DNA from: Caulobacter sp. 17J80-11
Lineage (GTDB): Bacteria > Pseudomonadota > Alphaproteobacteria > Caulobacterales > Caulobacteraceae
Reading direction: 5' to 3'
Assembly (NCBI RefSeq): GCF_014349105.1
Contig: NZ_JACSJI010000027.1
Coordinates: 1-35,361, forward strand
Length of the DNA: 35,361 nucleotides
Under the pieces are notes generated by a model. It made no database searches, had not been told where the DNA came from, and saw nothing but the letters and a program-made list of their open reading frames with translations. Both the position numbers and the translations under genes were made by a program. Positions 25,428 through 34,316 of this stretch are shown one piece after another. Numbering within the stretch: the first letter of the stretch is position 1; every line of letters starts with the position of its first letter.

Positions 25428-27634
25428 CCGACACGCTGCGGGGCTGCCCGTCCACCGGCCGGGTCACGGCCGGCGAGGCGGCGGCGGATCCGGAGGCCTT
25501 CGTCCGCGCGCGCGAGGACGGCGCGCAGGTGCTGGAGCTGGTGGTGCGCGGCGCGCGCTGCGCCGGGTGTCTCGGCAAGATCGAGCGCGGGGTCGGCGCC
25601 CTGCCGGGCGTCGAGAGCGCCCGGCTGAACCTGACCACCGGCAAGCTCAGCGTCGCCTGGACGCCCGGCGCGACCACCTCGCGGCGCATCGTCGAGACCG
25701 TCACCGACCTGGGCTATGCGGCCGCGCCGTTCGATCCGGCCGAGGCCCGTGCCGAGGAGGATCGCGAGGGCCGGCGCCTCGCCATCGCGCTCGGCGTCGC
25801 CGCCTTCGGGGCCATGAACACCATGATGTTCACGGTTCCCGTGTGGTCTGGCGTGGGCATGGGCGAGGGCATGCGCGGCTTCATGTACTGGGCCTCCGCC
25901 ATCGTCGCGACGCCCTGTGCGCTCTGGGCCGGCATGCCCTTCTTCGAGTCCGCCTGGCGCTCGCTGCGGAAGGGCCGGGCCAACATGGACGTGCCGATCT
26001 CGATCGGCGTGCTGCTGACCCTGGCCATCAGCTTCAGCGAGACCTTCCTGCGGGGAAAAGACGCCTATTTCGACGCGGCGGTCAGCTTGCTGTTCCTGCT
26101 GCTGATCGGCCGCTACCTCGATCACCGGCTGCGGGCCACGGCGCGTTCGGCCGCGCGCGACCTGCTGGCCCTGCAGGCGCGCACCGCCGCCGTCCTGCAG
26201 GCCGACGGCGGGTGCGTCGCCGTGCCGGTGCGCGACGTCATGGTCGACGACCGGCTGGCCGTGGCGCCCGGCGACCGCATCCCGGTCGACGCGGTGTTGG
26301 AGGAGGGCGCCTCGGACCTCGACCTGGCCCTGGTCACCGGCGAGACCGCGCCCGCACGGGCCGCGGCCGGCGACCGGCTGCCGGCCGGCGCGCTGAACCT
26401 GACCGGCCGGCTGGTGTTGCGGGCGACCGCGCGGGCGGCCGACTCCACCCTGGCCGAGGTGGCCCGGCTGATGGAGGCCGGCGCGCAGTCGAAGTCGCGC
26501 TATGTCCGCCTGGCCGACAAGGCCGCCGCCCTCTACGTGCCGGTGGTGCACTCCGTCGCCGCCCTGACCGTGCTGGGCTGGTGGATCGCGGGCGCGGACC
26601 TGCGCACCGCCCTCCTGCGCGCGGTGGCCGTGCTGATCATCACCTGCCCGTGCGCGCTGGGCCTGGCGGTTCCGGCCGTGCAGGTGGTGGCGGCCGGGCG
26701 GCTGTTCCGCAGCCGCGTGCTGGTGAAGTCCGGGGCCGCGCTGGAGCGCCTGGCCGAGGTCACCCACGTGGTGTTCGACAAGACCGGCGTTCTGACCCGC
26801 GGCGAGCCGCGACTGGTCGACGCGCCGCCGCGCGCCCTGGCCGCCGCCGCCCAGCTGGCCCGCGCCTCGCGCCATCCGCTGTCGCGCGCGCTGGCCGCCG
26901 CGGCCGGCGAGGGGCCCGTGGCCGCCGAGGTGGTCGAGACCGCCGGCTTCGGCCTGGAGGGGCTGATCGACGGCAAGCGGGCGCGCCTGGGCCGGGCCGA
27001 CTGGGTGGGCGTCGCGGGCGGTCCCGGCCGCGAGACCGAGTTGTGGTTCGGCTTCGTCGGCGAGACCAAGGTCCGCTTCCGCTTCGTCGACGAGCTGCGC
27101 CCCGAGGCGCGCGACGTGGTCGCCGCCCTCAAGGCGCGCGGCCTGACCGTCGAGATCCTGTCCGGCGACGTCGAGAGCGCCGTGGCCGACGCCGCCCGCG
27201 CGGTCGGGATAGAGCGCTGGCGCTCGGGCCTGACGCCGGCCGGGAAGGCCGCGACGGTCAACGCCCTGGCCTCGGGCCGGGTGAACACGTTGATGGTCGG
27301 CGACGGCCTGAACGACGCGGCGGTGCTGGCCTGCGCCCACGCCTCCATGGCCCCGGGCTCGGCGGCCGAGGCCAGCCAGAACGCCGCCGACCTGGTGTTC
27401 GAGGGCGGGCTGGAGGCGGTGCCGACCGCGCTCGACGTCGCCCGCGCGGCCCGCAGGCGCGCGCTGGAGAACTTCGGCCTGTCGGCGGCCTATAACGTGC
27501 TCGCCACGCCGCTGGCGGTGGTCGGCCTGGCCACGCCCTTCGTGGCGGCGGTGGCGATGAGCGTCTCGTCGCTGGTCGTCACCCTGAACGCGCTTCGGCT
27601 CAACTTCGTGGGGCGGCGTCCGTGGACATCCTGA
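25424..27634 (+). CDS. ccoI: Copper-translocating P-type ATPase CcoI (FixI) for cbb3 assembly
   Basis: This 736-aa P1B-type ATPase exports copper needed for the CuB site of CcoN. In order: one heavy-metal-associated domain with CAGC at 46-49, membrane segments from about 119, the actuator TGE (VTGETAPA, 305-307), the intramembrane CPC at 408-410, phosphorylation motif FDKTG with Asp452, the nucleotide-domain HP (ASRHPLSRAL) and the hinge GDGLNDAAV. The extreme N-terminus has a lone Cys (RGCPSTG) rather than the two-Cys CxxC motif seen at the start of many FixI proteins. The start is fixed by the ATGA overlap with ccoH. The end overlaps ccoS by 13 bp. Confidence 0.95.
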   Translation: MTDTLRGCPSTGRVTAGEAAADPEAFVRAREDGAQVLELVVRGARCAGCLGKIERGVGALPGVESARLNLTTGKLSVAWTPGATTSRRIVETVTDLGYAAAPFDPAEARAEEDREGRRLAIALGVAAFGAMNTMMFTVPVWSGVGMGEGMRGFMYWASAIVATPCALWAGMPFFESAWRSLRKGRANMDVPISIGVLLTLAISFSETFLRGKDAYFDAAVSLLFLLLIGRYLDHRLRATARSAARDLLALQARTAAVLQADGGCVAVPVRDVMVDDRLAVAPGDRIPVDAVLEEGASDLDLALVTGETAPARAAAGDRLPAGALNLTGRLVLRATARAADSTLAEVARLMEAGAQSKSRYVRLADKAAALYVPVVHSVAALTVLGWWIAGADLRTALLRAVAVLIITCPCALGLAVPAVQVVAAGRLFRSRVLVKSGAALERLAEVTHVVFDKTGVLTRGEPRLVDAPPRALAAAAQLARASRHPLSRALAAAAGEGPVAAEVVETAGFGLEGLIDGKRARLGRADWVGVAGGPGRETELWFGFVGETKVRFRFVDELRPEARDVVAALKARGLTVEILSGDVESAVADAARAVGIERWRSGLTPAGKAATVNALASGRVNTLMVGDGLNDAAVLACAHASMAPGSAAEASQNAADLVFEGGLEAVPTALDVARAARRRALENFGLSAAYNVLATPLAVVGLATPFVAAVAMSVSSLVVTLNALRLNFVGRRPWTS

Positions 27635-27825
27635 TCTGGCTCGCGCCCCTGTCGGTGCTGCTGGGCCTGATCGGCCTGGCGGCCTTCCTGTGGACCTTCC
27701 ACGCGGGCCAGTACGAGGACCCCAAGGGCGCAGCCGCCCGCATCCTCGACGACCACCTGGACGCCGGGCCCTCGGCGACGCCCGTCAGCCCCCAGCCTGC
27801 CGCCACCCGACCTGCTCGACGGTGA
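27622..27825 (+). CDS. ccoS: cbb3 oxidase assembly small protein CcoS
   Basis: This 67-aa single-helix protein (IWLAPLSVLLGLIGLAAFLWTF) is followed by the CcoS-typical FHAGQYEDPKGAAARIL. CcoS is needed for cofactor (heme b and copper) insertion into cbb3 oxidase in studied bacteria. The GTG start lies inside the end of ccoI (13-bp overlap), implying coupling. The last 20 residues are Pro/Ala/Thr-rich. It is the last gene of the operon. Confidence 0.92.
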   Translation: MDILIWLAPLSVLLGLIGLAAFLWTFHAGQYEDPKGAAARILDDHLDAGPSATPVSPQPAATRPARR

Positions 27826-28039
27826 AGGCGGCGACCGTGCGTGCGTCGCGCACGACGGCCGCGTCCACCGCATAGAGCGCGACCCAGGTCCCGCACGCCG
27901 ACGGTCCGCGGTTCCGGCGGCGACGCGGCTTTGCGATGAAGGCGCCTGCTGGCGCGGTGAAGCCGGACGACAACTGAGGGGCGCGCTCCTAGCCTTCGCG
28001 TGTCCCGCGTGTGGGACCTCTGCGCCTCCCGGTCCGTCC
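27826..28039. other. Intergenic region between cco operon and GH18 gene
   Basis: These 214 bp contain no convincing gene. A hairpin lies near the ccoS end (see next entry). The rest should carry the promoter for the GH18 gene, but no clear -35/-10 or operator is visible. A reverse-strand frame here starts at TTG and overlaps ccoS, and I do not consider it real. Confidence 0.5.
27835..27858 (+). terminator. Possible terminator hairpin after ccoS
   Basis: A 10-bp stem with one bulged G (arms 27835-27845 and 27849-27858, TCG loop) starts 9 bp after the ccoS stop. There is no T-run after it, so intrinsic termination is uncertain. Confidence 0.35.
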
Positions 28040-29584
28040 ATGAATTTGCGCCGCTTCGCCCTTCTGGGAGTCCTGCTGTTGCTCGCGGCCTGCGGCGGCG
28101 GGGGCGGCTCCGGTGGCGGAACGCCGCCGCCGCCCAGCGTTCAGGTCGCCGTCTCGCCTGCGACGATCACGCTCGGGCCGTCGGGCTCGGTCCAGTTCGC
28201 GTGCACGGTCACCGGCGCGAGCACGACCGGGTGCACCTGGACGGTCCAGGAGGGCGCGGCCGGCGGCCAGGTCTCGGCGACGGGTCTGTACGCCGCGCCG
28301 GCCGCCCCTGGGGCCTACCACGTCGTCGCCGCCAGCGTCGCCGATCCGAGCCGCACGGCCGTGGCGACCGTCACCGTGACCGCGGTCCCGCCCACGCCCT
28401 GGGTCACCGGCTACTACGCCGGCTGGTACTGGAGCAGCTACCCGCCCGAGCACGTGGACATGACCGCCATGACCCACTTCGTGTTCGGCCGCGTGGCGCC
28501 CGGCGGCGGCACCTTGGACGGCGCGCCGGGCGAGGTGGTCAAGGGCGGCGGGAACTCCCATGACCCTGGCCTGTCGCCGGACGGCGTCCGCAGCGTCGAG
28601 GACTACCTGATCAAGAAGGCCCACGATCAGGGCACGAAGGCGCTGGTGATGATCGGCGGCATGGGCGACGGGGAGGGTTTCCTGCTCTCCACCACCGACG
28701 CCATGCGCCCCACCTTCGTGCGCAACCTGGTCGATTACCTGGTCGCCCACGACTACGACGGCGTCGACCTCGACTGGGAGGACGCGCTTGAGGGCGACGA
28801 GGACCTGCACGTCGACGCCGAGGAAGCGCGCCGTCGCCTGAAGGCGCTGATCGCCGACCTGCGCCAGGAGGCGGCGAAACGCCCGCGCTATTCGGGGGCG
28901 GGCCGGCAGATGCTGATCACCTTCCCGGGCTATGCGGTCAGCATCAACTTCCTGGAGCCGGGCGGGAAGGTCGAACAGTGGCAGGCCGACGTCGCCAACG
29001 CGGTCGATCAGTACAACCTGATGAGCTACGGCATCGGCACCACCTTCAACGGCGGCGGCTGGGATTCCTGGTTCAGCAGCCCGATCTTCGGGGCGACCGG
29101 CACCACGCCCTACGACCTGGACACGAGCATCAAGGCCTACGTCGCCACCGGCGTGCCGCGCAGCAAGATCGGGATCGGCATCGGCTTCTACGGCATCTAC
29201 TTCGGTCCGGACATCACCGGACCGCGCCAGCCGACCGACAACAATGAGATCTGGGTCTTCGACGACTCGTCGCTGAGCTACCGCGTGCTGGTCGAGAAGG
29301 GCTATCTCAGCCACGGCGTGCGCCGCTGGGACGAGGAGGCGCAGTCCGTCTATCGCAGCTACGGGGGCGGCGGTTACGTGCCGGCGGTGGACCCCACCTC
29401 GCCGCCAGCCGGCTTCCTGTCCTACGAGGATGAGCAGTCGATCGCCGCCAAGGGCGCGTGGGTGCGCTCGACCGGCGTCGGCGGCGTCATCCTGTGGACC
29501 ATCGACTACGGCTGGCTGCCCGAGTCCCAGACCAATCCGCTGCTGGCGGCCGTGAAGCAGAGCTTCCTGCCGGAAAGGCAGTAG
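28040..29584 (+). CDS. GH18 (chitinase-like) glycosidase lipoprotein
   Basis: This 514-aa lipoprotein has signal MNLRRFALLGVLLLLAAC with a clean lipobox (LAAC, Cys18), followed by a Gly/Pro linker. Residues about 34-115 form an Ig-like beta-domain (VAVSPATITLGPSGSVQF, GLYAAPAAPGAYHVVA). Residues about 119-505 form the GH18 TIM barrel: VTGYYAGWYW at strand 1 and the catalytic DGVDLDWE motif (Asp240, Asp243, Asp245, Glu247). Barrel-end motifs are YNLMSYG, IGIGFYG and GGVILWTIDYGW. GH18 enzymes cleave beta-1,4-linked N-acetylglucosamine polymers such as chitin by substrate-assisted catalysis. Some act on glycans or peptidoglycan-like substrates. It is probably membrane-anchored at the periplasmic or outer surface. 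It ends only 2 bp before the virB1-like gene, suggesting co-transcription with the secretion cluster. The ribosome site is weak. Confidence 0.9.
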   Translation: MNLRRFALLGVLLLLAACGGGGGSGGGTPPPPSVQVAVSPATITLGPSGSVQFACTVTGASTTGCTWTVQEGAAGGQVSATGLYAAPAAPGAYHVVAASVADPSRTAVATVTVTAVPPTPWVTGYYAGWYWSSYPPEHVDMTAMTHFVFGRVAPGGGTLDGAPGEVVKGGGNSHDPGLSPDGVRSVEDYLIKKAHDQGTKALVMIGGMGDGEGFLLSTTDAMRPTFVRNLVDYLVAHDYDGVDLDWEDALEGDEDLHVDAEEARRRLKALIADLRQEAAKRPRYSGAGRQMLITFPGYAVSINFLEPGGKVEQWQADVANAVDQYNLMSYGIGTTFNGGGWDSWFSSPIFGATGTTPYDLDTSIKAYVATGVPRSKIGIGIGFYGIYFGPDITGPRQPTDNNEIWVFDDSSLSYRVLVEKGYLSHGVRRWDEEAQSVYRSYGGGGYVPAVDPTSPPAGFLSYEDEQSIAAKGAWVRSTGVGGVILWTIDYGWLPESQTNPLLAAVKQSFLPERQ

Positions 29585-29586
29585 GC

Positions 29587-30153
29587 GTGCGCGCCGACCT
29601 TCTTCGCCGCGGCGCTCTGGCGTGCCTGCTTCTGGCCGCCGCCGGTCCCGCCGCCGCCCAGGTGCTGGAACTGAGCCCGGACGGCGAGGTGCGCCGGGTC
29701 GGTCCCGGGTGGGAGACGGCGCGCGCGTCCGCCGCCCGGCCCGTGGCTCCGGCGCCGCCCGCGCCCTACCGCCAAGCCGTCGAGGCGGCCGCGCGGCGTT
29801 ACGACCTGAGCCCCGAGCTGCTCGACGCGGTCGCCAGGTCGGAGTCCGGCTACGACGCTCACGCCGTGTCTCCGGTCGGCGCGATCGGGGTCATGCAGCT
29901 GATGCCGGCGACCGCCCGCGCCCTGGGCGTCGATCCGCGGGACCCGGGCCAGAACATCCTGGGCGGCGCGGCCTACCTGCGCGCCCAGCTCGACGCCTTC
30001 GACGGCGACCTCGAGCGCGCGCTCGCCGCCTACAACGCCGGCCCCGGCCGGGTCCGCAAGCATGGCGGCGTGCCGCCCTTCGCAGAGACGCGCGCCTACG
30101 TGGCCGCCAACCTCGAGCGCCTCGCCGTGGCCGTGCAAGGAGAGACCGAATGA
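29587..30153 (+). CDS. virB1: VirB1-like lytic transglycosylase
   Basis: This 188-aa exported protein has a signal peptide (RRGALACLLLAAAGPAAAQ, about 1-25), a short Pro-rich linker, then an SLT (lysozyme-like) domain. Catalytic Glu86 is in VARSESGYDAHAVSPVGAIGVMQLMPATA, with the later AAYNAGPGRVRKHGG motif. VirB1 proteins open peptidoglycan for type IV secretion channel assembly. The GTG start lies 2 bp after the GH18 stop, and no in-frame ATG fits the signal peptide. The stop overlaps the virB2 ATG (ATGA). Confidence 0.88.
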   Translation: MRADLLRRGALACLLLAAAGPAAAQVLELSPDGEVRRVGPGWETARASAARPVAPAPPAPYRQAVEAAARRYDLSPELLDAVARSESGYDAHAVSPVGAIGVMQLMPATARALGVDPRDPGQNILGGAAYLRAQLDAFDGDLERALAAYNAGPGRVRKHGGVPPFAETRAYVAANLERLAVAVQGETE

Positions 30154-30458
30154 GCCGCACCTTCACGTCCCTGGCCACGGCCGTTCTCGTCGCCGCGCTG
30201 CCCGGCGTCGCCGCCGCCCAGGTCGCCGATCCGGCCGGCTCGGGTCCCATCCTGGGCGCCGTCACCTGGGTCCAGGGCACCCTGCTCGGCAATGTCGCCA
30301 CCGCCGTCGCGGTGATCGCCGTGGCCATGGTCGGCTTCATGATGCTGACCGGCCGCATGCGCTGGAAGACCGGGGCTACGGTCATTCTCGGCTGCTTCGT
30401 GCTGTTCGGCGCGGCCACCATCGTCGCCGGCATCCAGGCGGCGGCCCGCGGCGGCTAG
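30150..30458 (+). CDS. virB2: VirB2/TrbC-type pilin of the type IV secretion system
   Basis: This 102-aa protein has a long signal peptide (about 1-25, ending VAAAQ). Two hydrophobic helices (GNVATAVAVIAVAMVGFMMLTG and TVILGCFVLFGAATIVAGI) are separated by the basic RMRWKTG loop, the VirB2/TrbC pilin fold. The mature protein would form the pilus or inner-membrane pilin pool. The start is set by the ATGA overlap with virB1. It is followed 2 bp later by virB3. Confidence 0.9.
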   Translation: MSRTFTSLATAVLVAALPGVAAAQVADPAGSGPILGAVTWVQGTLLGNVATAVAVIAVAMVGFMMLTGRMRWKTGATVILGCFVLFGAATIVAGIQAAARGG

Positions 30459-30460
30459 CC

Positions 30461-30745
30461 ATGTCCGAGTTGACGCGTGTCCCGATCCATCGGGCGTTGA
30501 CCCGGCCGCAGATGTTCGCCGGCGTGACCTACAGCTACTTCGTGATCAACGGCGTGCTGACGACCGAGGCGTTCCTGATCACGCGCTCGCCCTGGGCGCT
30601 GGCGGTCTGCGCGGCGCTTCACGGGATCGGCTACCTCGCCTGCCTGCGCGAGCCGCGCATCTTCGAGCTGTGGATCACGCGGGTGAGCCGCTGCCCGCGG
30701 GTGCCGAACTGGCGCTTCTGGCGCTGCAACAGCTACCGGCCCTGA
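30461..30745 (+). CDS. virB3: VirB3 inner-membrane component
   Basis: This 94-aa protein starts with the VirB3-typical RVPIHRALTRPQMFAGVTYSY. Hydrophobic segments (YFVINGVLTTEAFLI and ALAVCAALHGIGYLACL) follow, then a tail with PRIFELWITR. VirB3 associates with VirB4 at the inner membrane complex. Genes lie 2 bp from virB2 and 2 bp from virB4. Confidence 0.9.
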   Translation: MSELTRVPIHRALTRPQMFAGVTYSYFVINGVLTTEAFLITRSPWALAVCAALHGIGYLACLREPRIFELWITRVSRCPRVPNWRFWRCNSYRP

Positions 30746-30747
30746 CG

Positions 30748-33168
30748 ATGAAGCTTCGCGACTACGCGGCGTTCGCGCGCAAGGAGCAGGCGGCGGGGGA
30801 CCGGCTGCCCTACGTCGGGCTGGCCGACGAGCGCACGGTGATCCTGCGCGACGGCGGGCTGATGCAGTGCCTGCATCTGACCGGCTTCGCCTTCGAGACC
30901 GCCGACGCCGCCGAGCTGAATCACAAGCTGGCCATGCGCGACGCGGCCCTGCGCGCGATCGCGAGCTCACGCTACGTGGTGCACCACCACCTCGTGCGCC
31001 GCCGGGTCGAAGTGGACGTCGACGGCGAGTTCGGCGACCCGGTCAGCGCCGAGATCGACCGCCGGTGGCGCGAGCGCCTGGCCTCGCGCCGCCTGTTCCT
31101 GAACGAGCTGTTCGTCACCGTCCTGCGGCGCCCGCCGAAGGGCAAGGTCGGCGTCGCGGAGCGGCTGGCCGACCAGATCGCGCGGCGGGTGAACGCCGAG
31201 ACCCGGGCGGCGACCCTGGCGCGGGAGATCCGAGAGCTGGACGCCGCGCGCGAGGCGCTGGCGGCCGCCCTCCAGCCCTACGGTCCGCGGGTGCTGGGGG
31301 CCTACAGGACCCGCGCGGGCGTGTGCTCCGAACCCCTGGAGTTCCTGTCGGCCCTGTTCAACGGCGAGCTGCGGCCCATGCTGGCGCCGGCCGGCGATGT
31401 CGGACGCCACATTCCCTATCGCCGGGTCAGCTTCGGCCTCGACGCCGTCGAGCGCCAGGGGCCGGCCGGCGAGCGGGACTTCACCGCCATCCTGTCCTTC
31501 AAGGAATATCCGCCGCACGCCACGCCGGGCATGCTCGATCCGCTGCTGCGGCTGCCCTACGAGATGACCCTGTCCGAGGGGTTCGCCTTCGCGGACCGGC
31601 AGATCGGCCTGGAGCGCGTCTCCACCGCCCTGCGGCGGTTCCGGGCCGCCGACGACGACAGCCAGTCGCTGCGTCAGGGCCTGGTCGAGGCCAAGGACGC
31701 GGTGGCGTCCGGCCGCGCGGCGCTGGGCGAGCACCACCTCATGCTGGCCGTGCGGGCGCCTTCGCTGGAAGAGCTCGACCGGGCCGCCGCCGAATGCGTG
31801 GCGGTGCTGGCCGATCTGGGCGCGGTCGCGGTGCGCGAGGACCTCGCGCTCGAGCCGGCGTTCTGGGGCCAGTTCCCCGGCAACGAGGCCTATTGCGCGC
31901 GCCGCGCCATGGTCTCGACCGGCGCTTTCGCCGGCCTGGCCTCGCTGCACGGCTTCCCGCTCGGGGAGGCCTCGGGCAACCACTGGGGACCCGCGGTCAC
32001 CGCCTTGGAAACGACCGCGGCGACCCCTTACTTCTTCAACTTCCACGACGGCGACCTCGGCAACTTCACCGTCATCGGCCCGTCCGGATCGGGCAAGACC
32101 GTGGTGCTCAACTTCCTGGCCGCCCAGGCCCAGAAGGCGCGCCCGCGCACGGTGGTGTTCGACAAGGATCGCGGGGCGGAGATCTTCGTCCGGGCGATCG
32201 GCGGGCGCTACGCCCTGCTGCGCGCCGGCGTGCCGACCGGCTTCAATCCGCTGCAGCTTCCGGACACGCCGGCCGACCGGGCGTTCCTGCGCGACTGGCT
32301 GGGCCGGCTGATCTGCAAGCCGGGCCAGAGCCTGGACGTCGAGGACGAGGCCGTGCTGGCCGACGCGGTCGAGGCCAATTACGAGCAGGATCCCGAGCAC
32401 CGCCGGCTGAGCGTCTTCCGCGAGTTGCTGAGCGGCCGTCGGAGGCCCGAGCGCGGCGACCTGGCCTCGCGTCTGGCCCCGTGGTGCGGCCGCGGCGAAC
32501 TGGCCTGGCTGTTCGACAACCCGGTGGACCAGCTGGAGCTGTCGTCGGCGACGCTCGGTTTCGACATGACCGAACTGCTGGACCACCCGGTCCAGCGCAC
32601 GCCGACCATGATGTACCTGTTCCACCGGGTCGAGGAGCGGCTGGACGGCCGCCCCACGGTCATCCTGGTGGACGAGGGCTGGAAGGCGCTGGACGACGAG
32701 GTCTTCTCCGCCCGCCTGCGCGACTGGATGAAGACGCTGCGCAAGCGCAACGGACTGGTCGGCTTCGCCACCCAGAGCGCCCGCGACGCGCTGGAGAGCC
32801 GGGTGTCCTCCGCCGTCATCGAGCAGGCCGCGACCCAGATCTTCATGCCCAACCCGCGGGCCCAAGCGGCGGATTACTGCGACGGGTTCGGCCTGACGGC
32901 GCACGAACTGTCGATCGTCCAGGCCCTGCCCGCCCACGCCCGCGCCTTCCTGGTCAAGCAGGCCAACCACTCCGTGGTGGTGCGGCTGGACCTGTCGTCG
33001 GCGCCCGAGCTGATCACCGTGCTGTCCGGCCGCGAGGCGACGGTCAGGAAGCTCGACGAGCTGCGCCGGCGCGTGGGCGAGCACCCGGCGGGCTGGTGGC
33101 CGGAGCTGACCGGCACGGCCTGGCCCGGCGGCGCGCCCCAACCTCAGACGCTGAGGGCGGTGTCGTGA
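30748..33168 (+). CDS. virB4: VirB4 type IV secretion ATPase
   Basis: This 806-aa ATPase, of normal VirB4 length, energises channel assembly and transport at the cytoplasmic face. The N-terminal VirB4 domain (about 1-400) includes YVGLADERTVILRDGGLMQCLHL. The C-terminal RecA-like domain has Walker A GPSGSGKT at 444-451, Walker B VILVDEGW (Asp642, Glu643) and the conserved FATQSARDAL. The ATG at 30748 follows the virB3 stop by 2 bp and starts the usual MKLRDYA-like N-terminus. An upstream in-frame start inside virB3 is less likely. The stop overlaps the GTG of virB6. Confidence 0.95.
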   Translation: MKLRDYAAFARKEQAAGDRLPYVGLADERTVILRDGGLMQCLHLTGFAFETADAAELNHKLAMRDAALRAIASSRYVVHHHLVRRRVEVDVDGEFGDPVSAEIDRRWRERLASRRLFLNELFVTVLRRPPKGKVGVAERLADQIARRVNAETRAATLAREIRELDAAREALAAALQPYGPRVLGAYRTRAGVCSEPLEFLSALFNGELRPMLAPAGDVGRHIPYRRVSFGLDAVERQGPAGERDFTAILSFKEYPPHATPGMLDPLLRLPYEMTLSEGFAFADRQIGLERVSTALRRFRAADDDSQSLRQGLVEAKDAVASGRAALGEHHLMLAVRAPSLEELDRAAAECVAVLADLGAVAVREDLALEPAFWGQFPGNEAYCARRAMVSTGAFAGLASLHGFPLGEASGNHWGPAVTALETTAATPYFFNFHDGDLGNFTVIGPSGSGKTVVLNFLAAQAQKARPRTVVFDKDRGAEIFVRAIGGRYALLRAGVPTGFNPLQLPDTPADRAFLRDWLGRLICKPGQSLDVEDEAVLADAVEANYEQDPEHRRLSVFRELLSGRRRPERGDLASRLAPWCGRGELAWLFDNPVDQLELSSATLGFDMTELLDHPVQRTPTMMYLFHRVEERLDGRPTVILVDEGWKALDDEVFSARLRDWMKTLRKRNGLVGFATQSARDALESRVSSAVIEQAATQIFMPNPRAQAADYCDGFGLTAHELSIVQALPAHARAFLVKQANHSVVVRLDLSSAPELITVLSGREATVRKLDELRRRVGEHPAGWWPELTGTAWPGGAPQPQTLRAVS

Positions 33169-34316
33169 GCTGCCTGGCCCTGTCCCCGCAAGCCGACCAG
33201 ACCGTCGCCTCGGCCCTGGCCGCGGTCGACTGCCAGCTGAACGGCGCGGTCGCGACCAGTTACGCGCGGCTGTTCGGCGCGAGCGGCGCCTTCACCGGCG
33301 TCCTGACCGCCCTGCTGACCGTCTTCGTCGCCTGGATCGGCTACGGCCTGATCACCGGGCGGACCCGCCTGAGCCTGCCCGCCATGACGCCGAAGCTGGC
33401 GGCGCTGGCCCTGGTCCTGACCTTCGCCACCGCCTGGCCCGCCTACCAGGCGGTGGTCTACGGCCTGCTGACCGGAGGCCCGGACGAACTCGCCTCGGCG
33501 CTGGCGGGCGCGCGGGGCGGCGCGGCCCAGGTCTTCGCCGCGCGGCTGGACGGGCTGTTCGACGGCGTCGTCGAGATCGGCCGCGCGCTGGATGTCGGCC
33601 AGGAAGCGGGCCTGCAGGGCGCGAGCCAGTTGGTCTGGTCCGCCGCCATGGTGCTTCTGCTGTCCACGCTGGGCCTGCTCGTCGTGGCGCGCGTGGTGCT
33701 GGCCGTGCTGCTGGCGGTCGGTCCCGTGTTCGTGGTGCTGGGCCTGTTCTCCGGCACGCGGCCGCTGTTCGAAGGCTGGCTCAGGACCGCGCTCGGTTTC
33801 GCCTTCGCGCCGATGCTGGTCGTGCTCGGCGGCTTCGGCGCGCTGAACCTGATGGGGCCGTTGATCCAGGCGATCGCCGAGGACCCGCTGGCCGCGGCTC
33901 GGGAGATGCGCCCGCTCGTGACCTTGCTGGTCGCCGCCCTGATCTATGCGGGGGTGCTGGTCGCCCTGGCCTGGGCCGCCCTCAACCTGACCCGCGGCTG
34001 GAGGCTGGGCGGCCGGACCGGGGCGGCGAGGACCCCGCCGACGGCCCCGGCTCACCAGCCCGCGCCTGCGCTGGCCACGCCCGGAGCGGACGCCGGAGGC
34101 TCGGACGCGTCCGCGAGCGCGCGGCTGTCCGCGCTGGTGACCGCCGTGCTGAGGGAGCCCGCGTCCGCCCCGGCCCGCGTCGAGATCGTCCGTTCCGTGG
34201 GCGGGGAGGCTGGCGGCGCGTCCCCGCCGTCGTCGTCCCGCCGCACCGAAGGATTGGGGCGCAGCTTCCGGCCGACGGCGGCCGCGCGCATGCTGACCGG
34301 AGCGCCTGGATCATGA
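33165..34316 (+). CDS. virB6: VirB6/TrbL-type polytopic inner-membrane protein
   Basis: This 383-aa protein has five to six hydrophobic segments between about 35 and 290 and a VirB6-like central region (VVARVVLAVLLAVGPVFVVLGLFSGTRPLFEGWLRTALGFAFAPML). The C-terminal roughly 95 residues are Pro/Ala/Ser-rich and basic, probably a soluble tail. VirB6 forms part of the inner-membrane channel. The GTG start sits in a GTGA overlap with virB4, leaving no room for virB5. Its stop overlaps the virB9 ATG (ATGA). Confidence 0.88.
   Translation: MSCLALSPQADQTVASALAAVDCQLNGAVATSYARLFGASGAFTGVLTALLTVFVAWIGYGLITGRTRLSLPAMTPKLAALALVLTFATAWPAYQAVVYGLLTGGPDELASALAGARGGAAQVFAARLDGLFDGVVEIGRALDVGQEAGLQGASQLVWSAAMVLLLSTLGLLVVARVVLAVLLAVGPVFVVLGLFSGTRPLFEGWLRTALGFAFAPMLVVLGGFGALNLMGPLIQAIAEDPLAAAREMRPLVTLLVAALIYAGVLVALAWAALNLTRGWRLGGRTGAARTPPTAPAHQPAPALATPGADAGGSDASASARLSALVTAVLREPASAPARVEIVRSVGGEAGGASPPSSSRRTEGLGRSFRPTAAARMLTGAPGS

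Noticed and set aside
27785-27973. Reverse-strand 62-codon frame after ccoS
   Set aside because: It starts at TTG without a convincing ribosome site, overlaps the end of ccoS on the other strand and has no recognisable feature.
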